Assembly: GCA_032191485.1 (NCBI GenBank)
Contig: JAVDOI010000003.1
Location: 14,573,813 to 14,637,812, forward strand
Source of the DNA: Leptoclinus maculatus
Lineage: Eukaryota > Chordata > Actinopteri > Perciformes > Stichaeidae
DNA: 64,000 nt
Direction of reading: 5' to 3'
Part shown: positions 27,105-39,184 of the stretch, piece by piece
Numbering within the stretch: position 1 is the first letter of the stretch
How the letters are laid out: the number at the start of each line of letters is the position of its first letter
Made by a program: the position numbers and the translations under genes
Notes under the pieces: model-generated
Database searches by the model: none
What the model was told of the DNA's origin: nothing
The model's input: only the letters and a program-made list of their open reading frames with translations

Positions 27105-29301
27105 AGACAGAAAAAGCAGATTGGATGATAAGCTGTGCTTAACATAGCTCATTGAAAACTCTCAGCTATTGTGAGAGCGGATGCTTTTGTCTTCTGTTTT
27201 TTGTAGATTTTCAATGCAGTCATGTCCATATGTTGTAGTTTATTTTTAGAATGTATTCATGACGATTACTTGCGTGTGGGTATGTGTGTTTGTGTTTTTT
27301 ATGGATTGCTCATACGTGTGCTGACTTGCGAGTGGAACACAGATTGTTGTTAAAAGTTCTCCGTACAGAATTCACAGCATTTCCCTCTCAATGGCTCTTT
27401 AAACAAATGACGACGGCTTGCAGCTGACAATTCTAACAGCTCTAACAGCTCTAACAGCGTAAACAAAGGCAACAGTGCTGAAATAGCTAACACTGTTTAC
27501 CTGAGGGGCGGGCAACGCCCGTGTGAGCGCAGTGCAGAGCGGCTCACATGCACTAAAAAAGCACAGGCGGCCAGCCCGGCTATACGCAAACAAAGCACAG
27601 AGAAGCTCGGGTTACAACACACACACACACACATCACTCCTAAATATATTTGCATAGCAAATTGTTGCTGTTATATTAAAGCTCTGAGCATCGAATTTAG
27701 CCCCTTTAAAGTCTGCTTATCTATGTATATATTCAATCTTTAATTTACATTTTCTCCGCCAGTTTGTTCAAAGACACTTAAAGTAGGAGTATAGCATAAC
27801 ACAATTAATTAAACTCTGTTATGTTTGGTGGTTTATCTGCACTGGCAGGGCTGCATCTCATATAGCTATTTATGACCTTGGAATTACTTTTTGATCTTGT
27901 TCAGCCCAGTAAATGCAAATATTTCCCAAGCTTTCCGTTCTAAAACTTGCATTGTTATGTTGTTTGTGCAGCAGCCCATTTTCCACTTATAAAACTCCCT
28001 TTTTTCTTATCCCTGCTGGGTACAGCTAATTTATGGGATGGAAGGGCTAACATTGTGCAGGAAAACAAAAAACACACCTCAGCTGGGCTCTATTGTTCCT
28101 CTGTGTTTTTATGCCAAACCAAAGGGACGGTAAACAATATAGGCTTTATCCAAAGACGCCTGTATTGTCAGGGGATCAACTTATTGAGAACACTGCACTT
28201 GTTGAAAAAGGATTACAAAAAAAAGTCACAACAAGGTTGACTCATGCTTTCAATTCCTTCGTCTTCATAAAAATAATAATAAAACCAGCCAACCGTGGTC
28301 TCTAAAGACCAGTTTACATGCAAATGCCCCTCGTTGACACTTTTTTTAAGTGGCGCAATGCCAATTAATCATTACAGAAATGCCTCAACCTTGGCATTAG
28401 AAGGAATAACCAAAGACGGCAAGACACATTTAAGGGTTGTTCTCGCGTCCGTCTTGTTCCCTCTTCTTGCCGTTAGACAAAGTGCTGCAGTGAAGGAGGT
28501 GGAAAACATGAAAGAAGCAGCAGAGAGAGAGCTGCTGTACAGGCGGCACTGTAGCAGATACAAAGAGAGCTGTATGAGCAGATACTGGCAGACAGACACA
28601 AGAGAGAGGGAGATGCAGACTGTGATAAGAGCAGACATGTACAAGGTCCTCTGTGGCTTCAGTCTCCAACGAGCACCATAACCCAGACTTACCTTTCAAC
28701 AATCATGACATCGGAAGAGGAAACAGATGTGCGAGTGTCCTGCCCTGGATATCAGTCGGGTGCGCTGGCTTAAAGAATAAAAAAGCACTAATGTATTGAT
28801 TTCCCCCGGATCAGATTCACACTATATCATTTTTACTTGCTACTTGAGAATGATGTTGTAGGAGGAAACGCACAGCTGAAACTAATTTAGCAAACGAAGG
28901 CAAAAGTGTGTCCCAGCCAGTAAACCATGCCGGTGAGCCAACATGCACAACACCAGCACACTGGAACTAGCTCTCCTAAATAAAGGGTTTTAAATGTTAG
29001 AATATTTTTTGCAATAAACCAATGTAATAAATAGAAACAAGAATAAAAATGTAATAAAAAAAAGAATCAATGAATTAAGGGGAGCTAAGACTTAATCCAC
29101 AGTTTACACTAATAAGCATTCACAGACAGTGAGTATACGGCCAAAACAGAACAGTTTGAAGAACATTACACAAATGGTTCAACGGTGAATTTTAGACCTT
29201 GTGGAGTCATTGCATTGAGTTCAAAACAATCCTCTTTAAAACAGGATGTTTGCAATCATACCCTATTGACTACAATGCACAATATGTATAATTGAAATAG
29301 C

Positions 29302-29502
29302 GTGCCACCAAAAATTCCAACAACGGAACTGAAAAAGTACGTCAGCGAGCCACCGGCAGGTTTCCAAACATACATGACTGCATCTGGATCCATGTTCGTC
29401 CCAATGCCTTTAACTCTCTCTGCTGAAAGCCTCTCCCAGATGTTGCAGATATGTAATGCAGTTGCTTACATGCAGGTTTTAGCTGAAACAGAGAGAGGTT
29501 AG
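29302..29502 (+). CDS. unrecognised coding-like segment upstream of 29974
   Basis: A 66-codon open stretch starting at GTG reads PPKIPTTELKKYVSEPPAGF, then QTYMTASGSMFVPMPLTLSA, then ESLSQMLQICNAVAYMQ. A weak donor CAG|GTTTTA at 29475/29476 would join in phase 0 to the segment at 29995. The composition looks protein-like but the frame is short; family unknown. It may be chance. Confidence 0.18.
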   Translation: MPPKIPTTELKKYVSEPPAGFQTYMTASGSMFVPMPLTLSAESLSQMLQICNAVAYMQVLAETERG

Positions 29503-29973
29503 AAGCTCCAAATTCCCTCATTTGTCTAATTACTGCACAATTATGTATCCCTCCTGTGCCAATTACAGCTGTATTGGTGAAGACTCCAGATGTGCCATCC
29601 TAATAATTAACAGGGTGATATTACAGCTTTGCTTGTGCCTATACTAGGGTTTCACCTGGGTAGAGCTGTGTGGAGCAGTGACAGCCTGGTGCTACATTAC
29701 GCCAGGCTGCGAAATTGATGTGGCTGTCAGCTTCAATTACAGACGTAATGTCTTGGATCAGAGGAGTAGGACTGGCCCAGGGAAGGGGTAAACGAAAAAA
29801 CGGGGCTCATAGGGAAGACATACTGTGACACAGGCGGAAGGGCAGCAGCTGAGGGGGAAGGAAAGGTTAATGGGTGAGAGCTGGTGTGAGGAGGTCAGGA
29901 GAGAAAACTGGGGATGAATGAGGAGCAAACGTTTTGGGAGAAGTGCTTACAGCAAAACTGAGGCTAATGATGA

Positions 29974-30351
29974 CAGAAAGGGTTGAAGCTGCAGCCTGTT
30001 TCCGAATATGAGAAGCCTGAGATCCTCCTAAAAGTTCAGCTTCTTTTACATCTTTTGACAGATGCAACAGATCTGTGTGACTGCGCCAGCCAAAGGTCTT
30101 TTCAAAAGAAAATTCTGAAGTCATTAAAGGTGCTCAAAAAACATTTTGACCTCCAAGACAAGACAAAGGGACAAACTGCTGATGAAGATCATGTGATATT
30201 ATCAAACTGCTTCGGAGGAGCGCCGAAATGGACAATGAAGTGTTTTGTCAGTCGCAAAAAGAGAAAGCTTGGCTTTGGTGGAAAAGTTGACATACTTGAA
30301 AAGAAAAAAATTGAATCTATAATCTTGGCCCATCTTCTTGAATGCATTTAA
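29974..30351 (+). CDS. unrecognised coding-like segment, possible exon or gene remnant
   Basis: An open stretch of 125 codons ends at TAA 30349-30351. From about 29995 it reads PVSEYEKPEILLKVQLLLHL, continues with TDATDLCDCASQRSFQKKIL, and ends near LGFGGKVDILEKKKIESIIL, AHLLECI. Composition is that of a normal helical, Lys/Leu-rich protein, unlike the low-complexity frames elsewhere. There is no ATG early in it; a possible acceptor GCTGCAG precedes 29995 in phase 0. It could be a terminal exon of a plus-strand gene or a decayed pseudogene. I do not recognise the family, and no poly(A) tail follows that would mark a retrocopy. Confidence 0.3.
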   Translation, partial: QKGLKLQPVSEYEKPEILLKVQLLLHLLTDATDLCDCASQRSFQKKILKSLKVLKKHFDLQDKTKGQTADEDHVILSNCFGGAPKWTMKCFVSRKKRKLGFGGKVDILEKKKIESIILAHLLECI

Positions 30352-31394
30352 ATGAAGGTAGTTGATAGAAACACATACTGACTCACGTTTTATTTGTTTT
30401 GCATTTTAATAGAATCATGACTACTGACAATTTGACATTGAAACATGACAAATACAAACAAAATTATGCAACCAATCTCTTCTTTATTTCCTGTGTGTGT
30501 GTGTGTACTGATGGTATATGTGTTCACAAATCCTCTGCCAAGCCGGTGTGTTGAGATTTAGTGCAGATGTTGATCTCACAAAACAGATTAATCTGACAAA
30601 AAAAAGAAAAGAAGGGAACAAAAAAAACGGTTCTTCCTTATGTTTACAGCCGCCACATGCCCAGATTAATTACAAACACACACAGGAAGTACACATCCAG
30701 GGACAATGTAGTCATCTGTCTCCCTGAACACACATACACACACATACCGACACACACACACACTCAAGAAAAGATAGCACTGTGCTAATGTGACATCTCT
30801 CCGTGCCTTGCGGATGCGGATGAGATTATGTCTGTGCGTATGTGTGTGTATGTCGGATGACAGGAAGTTCATTACCGCCTTACCGCTCAGTGCGAGGTCA
30901 CCCGGCACAGAGCTGCTCACCAGGACCTGAACGGCATGCTGGGTGCTCAGCCTGAGGGGAGAACCCACCCAGTATGCAGGCACATCCTTAACAGCAGACA
31001 TATAACACAAAAAAAATGAAAATCTGAAAACAAGTAATACTAAATAATTTACATCTGTTGTTGCCACTGTATTTGAAAGAATTACAACAATAAATCTAGA
31101 AAAGTGAAACTGATAAAAAAAAAAAAAAGTTATAAACATCTTGATGTTGGAGCGTTATTATTTGCTGACTTTGAAGTGAAAAACAATGAAAAAAGTGTGT
31201 GTGGGGGGGGGAACAGCTCCTCTATTTGGCTGCGCTCTGGGATTATGTGGCGTTGGAGAGCTGTACTCCACACGAGTCGGGTTGAGGTGTGTGTTTATCT
31301 GTGTGTGTGTGTGTGTGTGAGATTGAGTGCTAGGCCAGAGTGCAGTGAGACACAGGTGTATTAAATTGGGTCAGCGTTTTCATTTCCCAGGGTG

Positions 31395-31395
<1 letters not shown>

Positions 31396-31447
<52 letters not shown>
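31396..31447. repeat. (AC)n microsatellite
   Basis: About 52 bp of pure AC. Shorter TG and CA tracts sit nearby at 31300-31319 and 31514-31530. Confidence 0.96.
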
Positions 31448-31449
<2 letters not shown>

Positions 31450-33360
31450 ACAGAATTGTGCTATTTCAAAGTGAGCCCTGATGCAAACACAGCGGCACAT
31501 GCTATGCATAAGAACACACACACACACACAGTCATAAAGTGTGTGTGCATGCCTATGGTTCATGCACACACACTTTAACGCTTCCCAGTAGTTATTCTTG
31601 CATCCAGACAAAGATTCTCATCCCGTATCAGACACAATGAAATGAGGGAAGTTGTTTTTATGGCTTCTTTTGTGACTGTGTTTTTTGTTTGGAAATAATG
31701 TTGACATGAGTTTACATGTCTGCCATGTTCAGGGGTTCAAACCACAGGGGAGCCCGGCGAGAGGAAGGTCAACTCCCTTCAAAGAGCCCCGAGGTCCATG
31801 AAAAGAAGCAAAGTTTGAACTTTGAGTGCCATGTGTCCGCTTTGGGGTGTCCACCTTTCCCGATGTTCACCTTCACACCCGCGGAAGTCTACTTTCAAAT
31901 CATGAAAGCTGCTCTGTTACAGCAACAACAACAATAGCATAAAGCAGCAAGAGCTATTGTGAGGGCTTAACATAAGGCACAGAAGTCACATGGAAAAATA
32001 CTTTGAAAGAGATTCAAAGCAGCACACGGGTAGCTTTGTATGCTACTCAACAGGCAGGACTGCATCATGTTCGCTACAATTTCAACTTATAGCAAACTAG
32101 CAGTGCTACATTGGCCTAGAGTTTGATGTTGCACCACAAAAGAGATTTTAGAACATGTTGAATATGAGTACACAGACAGCTATATACACAGCTGGCGCTG
32201 CAGCTGCTAGGATTAAAAGAATAACGGCACCAATCAGGCAATAGCTCTTTAATAACCGTCCTGAAAAAAGAATCCTCATAATAAAAAGATGCTAATGCTA
32301 CTTGTTTTCAGTAGTTGTTTAATTGTGTGATGTTGTTGAAGCTAATTGAATTCATAGATCATATGGTATTTAAAAGAAACTGAGTGTAATGAAGCTGGAA
32401 AAAATGTCTATGGTTTAATCTTAACAAGCTAAACATTAGCCTGTGGATTGTTTGTGTCTATGGCTTTTATTCAGCCTCAGACTAAGTGATGTTGCTAAGT
32501 GGCGAACATTTTATGAAAACATTAAAGTAAATAGTGGTTTGGGTTTAACACTCGCTGCCAATGCAAAATATTTGAAGCTAGGAACAACAAAGTAAGACCG
32601 AGCAGACGCTGCACAATGTCGTAGTAGAAAGAGCACAGGTGTATGGGTGTGGAACTACGTGATCAGTGTTATTAGCTACACCTGTGTTGTGTCAGTCAGG
32701 ACAGCTGACTGGGTGGGGTTATGAGGAAATGAAAGATGTAATGGCCGAGTATTAAATGCTGGAAAAAACATCTCATTTAAGATCAAGATTAATTTGGGAC
32801 ATTTATAAAAGACAACATTTTTATTACATTATTTTGGTCTACAGAACAGCATCAATTCATTTTAATCTGTAAAAAAAAGCAAATACTGTTGCAATGAACT
32901 CTATGGATGGGGATCAATTAGTACAATAAAGTGACGAAGCACAAAAAAAAGTGGATTTTTCTAACTCTTTATTGTCATGTAGTCTCAAAGCAGCAACAAT
33001 ACAGCTGATGTCACTATTAAGTGACACAGAGGCTAGTTTTCTTGTAGCCAACCAGGAAAATGTAGGAAGTGCATCCTAAATCTCCACAGTCAGTCATGGT
33101 GGTTGCCATTTGTAAACCGCTCCAGATGGGTCATAATGAGTTTCAGACCACAAGACTTCTCATCTGCTGACACTTTAATTGACTCCAATCTTTATGATCT
33201 CAGACCGATGTCAGATGATTCAGAAATGTCCTTTTTTTACAGTCTGTATTTAGCACAGTGTAGCTGACATAACCTGTTATTTCCTGGTCCACAACCAAAG
33301 CTACATTAAATTCCCATGTAGGCAGTGGCCACAGGAAGAAACAGACCTGACATCACACCG

Positions 33361-33551
<191 letters not shown>

Positions 33552-34146
33552 GTTAGACTTTCTCTGTCAGCATTGGGTGACACACCAGGCCTGCAGTATT
33601 CACACATGTCCGAATCACTCAATACAAAAACAGTTCAAAGCAGCTGCACGGCCCGCTAGACTGGCAGGGAAGATTCATCTTTTTGTCCGAGCTGGAGTGA
33701 CGGGGCCGACGGGTCGACGATTTAACTTCTTACAGTGACATTTACGTGTCAGTGGGGACGTAGGCCGACCAGGGAAATGTCCGCTGACCTGTCTGATCAG
33801 ACATGGTTTATGGACGAATCAAAATATTAATGTCAAAGTAGGAGTTCTTCCTTTATATGAATATTTTTTGAAAAAGAGATCGTATGAATTATCCACCATC
33901 ATATTATTTGCTGCTGCCAAAGACAAGCAGGAAAAGTCCACAAGAGCTTTTCTTGGAAAGACAGATTCTCTTCAGAGGACATAAACACCTATTCTTTACC
34001 ATCCAGAGTGATTTATTTCAGAAAGACCCACAAAATGACTCTGTTACTGATTCCTGAAGGAGAAATACTCTCTCTAGCCACAAATAAATGAAACCACTGC
34101 TCTTCTTTCTACGGTCTGTCTTTCTGACTCCCTCTCCCATTCTTTC

Positions 34147-34361
<215 letters not shown>

Positions 34362-34503
34362 CACAATCAGTGGCAAAACACACAAAATCCAGCTGCTAGA
34401 CTGTGTCACTCGGCACAGGTGCCCAAAGAACTACTGAGTTTCATTCATCAATCTAAGCTTGAAACCTGCAACAACTGCACACTAAAACAAGTCTCTCTCT
34501 CTG

Positions 34504-34542
<39 letters not shown>

Positions 34543-37071
34543 AAGAAAGACACACAGAGAAACAGCTGCACTCTGATGAATGCCCTATATTCATCTCACA
34601 GGAAGCTGGTTCATCTGTCACTACCGATGCAACCCTTCCACTCTGCCCCTTCAAAACACACACAAAAGCGCAAACACACACACACACACACACACACAAA
34701 CTCCAGTTCTCTTTCCTCGATTAGACTCCCAGCTGGTCGCTGCGACAAATGCTCCTTTGATGCATCTTCCCGGGAGCCAAAACCACCATCAGCACCCTCC
34801 TCCTTCCACCTCTCTTTCTCGCTCCCCGCTTCCTGCATGACATTAAAGTCACTTCCAGCAGCCCCCTCACGAACCATTTACTCCCCACCGTCCTATTCAG
34901 CAGAAGCAGCTCTGTCCTCCAGCAAGAGGACGAGAGAAGCAGAGAGAGGAAGATGTGTCCCTGTCGTTTTGGATTCTTTCCTGCTGAGTTGCCAGCTTGA
35001 GCTGTAATTAGACGTCCACTTCAAAGTCCTTTGTTTTCATTACTGCATCAAATTAGGGAGTGGGGAATCAGACCGAGAATAGCTGTAGCTGAACATTTGC
35101 AGCGCTTTACTTCCACTGTGTGACGACAGCTGGCTTCACCTCACCTCCACACAGGTCATAAGTCATCGGGAAGCCCATAGGAGTTGCATACTGGTGTAAA
35201 AAGGGAATATACTGCAGCACTGACTCATCAATTTGACGGGAGAAAGCGATAATTAACCACCGAAAGGGGCAAGTTGCCATTACTTTCAATGCAGGTTTAA
35301 GAATTCTGTTGCTTCTGCAGCTACATTTACATGCGCCCGACTCCCCCGGTAACCCAGAGATGACATGATGTGTGTTTGATAATTAGGGTAAATGTCTCGG
35401 AGGATGTGCGGTAGCCTGCAGCAAACATATTATACTGACACTGCAAAATAAGAAACATGGAGGGACTCCTGTGTTTGCTTATCATGAATTACATTTACCA
35501 CCTGTGCTTGCCATACGCTGATTAAGTAAAGAACACCAGTTTGCATCCCCATTTGACGCATGTGCAGAGTCAAAATAGAGAAGAGAAACCAGCTCATGGT
35601 ATAAATACATACCTTAGGTCCTGCTAATGAGATTATGCTTCTGTTTCCAGCCTTAACGGAACGAAGGCGGTGTTTAGATGACAGCAGCAACAGTTAAGAT
35701 TCTCAGGTATACACATTAGGTGTAGTGTTTTAATTGACAGGATGTTATTTGGGTACTTATCTACTACTTTGACTGCAACTAAGTTATTTATTTTTTGGGC
35801 ATAAATAGGATAGTTGCAATCAGTTTCCACTTAAATACTTAAAAAGAAATCCTTTGAAATTGTAAAACATGTATAATAGGTCTGCAGTGGTAATCCTTTC
35901 CTTTGCCACAAATTAAGTTTATGATGAAGGTGGCAAAACACGGAAATAAAGCAAATAAACCATAAAGCATTGTTGCTTCAACAAATAACATACTATTTCA
36001 GGTTTTACAAGTTAAATTGACCCACACAACACATATATTTATTTTGTTCACCAAAAAGTCTGCTTTTTAAAACTATTTAACTATTAAACCCCCAAATGAC
36101 AGAAATCCAAATAGATTTATTTGGGAGAAGTAAAGCTGCACAACAGTAACCAATCTCCGATATAAAGCATGCAAATCCATTTTATTTTACAGTCAGGGAA
36201 TCTGAATCGGAACTAATGTTTCATTGTTATGCTCAAAATAATTTACATTTTAAGCGATTTTCTTTCAAATCAGGAAATAGTTGGAAAGTGTCACATTGAG
36301 AAGTACATGTTGTGAGCTGTGGAAATATCAGGGTTAAATGTATCAGAGACTGGTCAGTTCATTGTATGGTGGAGGCATGAAACATTTGGATTTTAAAATA
36401 CCTTTTATGAGAATCTCAGAGTTGGAAGTATTTCACGTTTTTTGTCTGATGTGTGACATTGAATGACGGGAATATAACCACAGCTTCCTTCAGTGTGATG
36501 TGCAGCGCTTGGTGAGTGGTTGACCTCTGTGATGAGTGCAGCAGTGACACACGCGCCAACATTAGCGGTGGATCGTCAGCCCGTGTAAAAATAGATCCGT
36601 GTCTAAATAGTGTTCAGTGCTCACATTTGCAGGAGGGGAACTTTTAACCGGGTGCCACGCCACTTCATGTCATCTGTCGCGCATGATCGCTGGAAGGTGC
36701 ACACAAAGATTGAATGGACTAGACCCCGAGTGAAACACCAGTTGTCCTCAGCTCAGACGTGAAAAGTCTGTTTATAGATAACAGTAGTGGCTTCAGCCAG
36801 AAATGGATTGGACCGTTATCGTCCCCGGACACAAAGCGTTTGCTGCGACCCTCGCAAGAAGGTCAACATTTTACCACAACTACGCTGAAATCCAAGAGAG
36901 AGCTTGATCTCACTTTGAGAGCTTAGGCGACATTCCATTTCCTGCAAATGCGGCCCACCTACCTTTAAGGGTCCCAAATCACAGCAAATCCAAAGAAATG
37001 ATGATAAAGAAGTGAAAAAAAAGACCAGTCAAGGTAAAGCAGTCAGAGGGAAGCTTGTAAATATGGTTCTT

Positions 37072-37077
37072 TTTATT
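37072..37077 (-). terminator. candidate distal poly(A) signal of qki
   Basis: Minus strand reads GTGTGCAATAAAAAGAACC, a canonical AATAAA. Downstream on the minus strand lies a U/GU-rich stretch (TGACTGGTCTTTTTTTT, about 37015-37031), a suitable downstream element. This is the last strong AATAAA on the gene strand before sequence of a different character (36440-37000). Cleavage would fall near 37050. Confidence 0.5.
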
Positions 37078-39136
37078 GCACACTTGACATTTGTTTTCCT
37101 TTTTTCTTTTCTTTTTTTTGGTGTGAGCAACAAAAACTGGCATTACATGTTTTACACCCTATTCAAAAGGTTCTGAGTCGAACCCTCTATAAAAACACGG
37201 TAACACAAAACAAAATAAAAGCTCCTTCACAGAAAAACTTGCGCCACAAAAAGAAGAAGAAATCTCACAGATTTTAGTGCACCACTCTATGGATGAGGAA
37301 CTTATCATACCATACTAGTATAATTTTAGGAAAAAAAATGATGACTTTTTATGCATACTTATCACAGTCAAAACGAAAAACACAAAAATCCAGTGGGGCT
37401 AAAAAAAAGAATTCTCATTTTGTCTTTTGGTAGCAATTGCCCTTTAACCACCCGAGTGCTACTGATTGGTTGACCTGCCGTTTAACTCATTGGAGGAATG
37501 TTTGTTAAACAGAACAGAAGAAAAATAAAAGGTCGACAGGTGAGAAGGTTAGTAGAGAAATGCACTAAATGCCCTGCGACGGATTTTGTTAAGGCTCGGA
37601 GAAGTCCGCCAGAGACGGCAGCAGTATGCAAACAGCCGTTCACGGCATACTGTGGTCCAACCAAGACAAAGGTTCTCAGTTGACCAAATTCAGATCATGA
37701 TCCATTAAGCCAAAGTTTAATGGTGGGAAGCATCCGAGACCAAATTCCAGATGTTTGGTCAAACTTTCCCCAGTGTATATTTTAAAGAGTGTGTTCATTG
37801 TGCGTTTTGGCGAGATAAAGGAAGACAGAAAATTGGCACTTGAATGATAAAGTACAAAAATAAATAATTTCCCAATCGCAGGGAAAAAAAGGCACTTTTA
37901 ACTCACAGATGCAATATTTCAGGCAGTGTTTGAGATACATTGTGCTCTGGAAAAATAAAAATAAAAACGTGCCACTCCACATTTTTCATCAGCTTGGTGG
38001 TTTAAAACCTCTCTGACATATATAAATATATCTACTGCTAATGGACGGACTTTAGCTCTAGCTGCATATGAGCCAAACAAAAACATTAACGGCCAATCCT
38101 ACGGTAATAAATTGAAAATGGCTGACAAGACAAAAAACTATTAAGGCTGTCTGCCATTAATCCAATATTTGTCTCTACTTGCTGGTGTTTAATTAAGCAG
38201 GTGTTATAGGCGAAACAAAACCAGTTTTCAGATCAAATACACAAAAATGTTAATTTCAGAGAGAAAAGAAGTGTTAAGTTTGATGTTAAGACACCTTTAA
38301 TCCTTCCTTGTTCTTTGCTGGCTGAGACATGAAGAGAATTGCAACAGTTAAGGCCAAGTTGTTTTGTGTTGTGCAGGTTTGAAAAGGAGAAAAAAAAAAG
38401 AACAATCTTGAGGCATCACTCAGTGGGTTAAAGTAATAATCGGGATTAATGAATTAATCTTTTGCTTGTGTGTCAGTGTCAATACCTTGAATTAGTGGAG
38501 GAAGAAAAAACAAGCTGAATAGAGAGAGAAGAGAGCTGACTGAACCCAGGGACGAGTGAACAACACACACCGGCAGTGTTTCAGACAAATACTAGCTCGC
38601 TGAAAGCCATACCAGCATTTCACACTGGAAGGAATAGTAAGGTGGGTTTGATCCCAAAGTACCTCATATTGGCACGGTGTGCTGGTGTGTGTCTAAGCAT
38701 TATGGATGCTCCCAAACGGCCCAGTATTAGCCATTATATCAATAAGCTGAATTGGGAGAAGTGTTCACCAAACAGACAACAGCTGGCGATAACTATAATG
38801 CTGCTATCCAGGCATAACAAGCCTGGGAGGCAATGGAGACACAAAACAGACTGGGGACAGCTTTAGACTATCACACAACCGCCATCTATGTGTCTGCTGT
38901 AAATAAATAGTACAATTAGAACGTGTAATTCAGTCAAATAAATCATTTTGAGATGACTAATGTGCAGTACTAGCCCTGCACTAACTGCTACTTAGAGAAA
39001 GAGGACACTGGTGGACATTTGAGTTTTTGGGACTTTTGTGTACACACAAATCCCTTTTTTTTTTTTTGTTAAGAGTGAGCTTTGTTCAGCTGACCCAGAA
39101 GTTAACCAGTGACCTCAAATAACGTGGAACTTACAA

Positions 39137-39184
39137 CCCCCCCCCCCCCCCCCCCCCATCCACCCACCCACCCACACCCACAGA
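39137..39184. repeat. poly-C run with CCCA repeats in the qki 3' UTR
   Basis: C-run of 21 followed by ATCCACCCACCCACCCACACCC. On the transcript strand this is a long G-run with GGGT repeats, so it could fold as a G-quadruplex in the 3' UTR. Confidence 0.85.

Larger units (their letters stand above)
21100..29300. other. intergenic, no gene seen
   Basis: Holds the palindrome at 22774, the promoter-like cluster at 26525 and microsatellites. A short direct repeat TCTAACAGC occurs three times at 27430-27457. No frame resembles a known protein. Confidence 0.55.

Noticed and set aside
28295..28681. A 128-codon plus-strand frame with an EVENMKEAAERELLYRRH stretch
   Set aside because: The coiled-coil look comes from an AG-rich tract, the opposite strand is also open, and no family is recognised.
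31716..31937. 73-codon frame ending in a Gln run
   Set aside because: The Gln run is a short CAA repeat; the rest shows no known domain.
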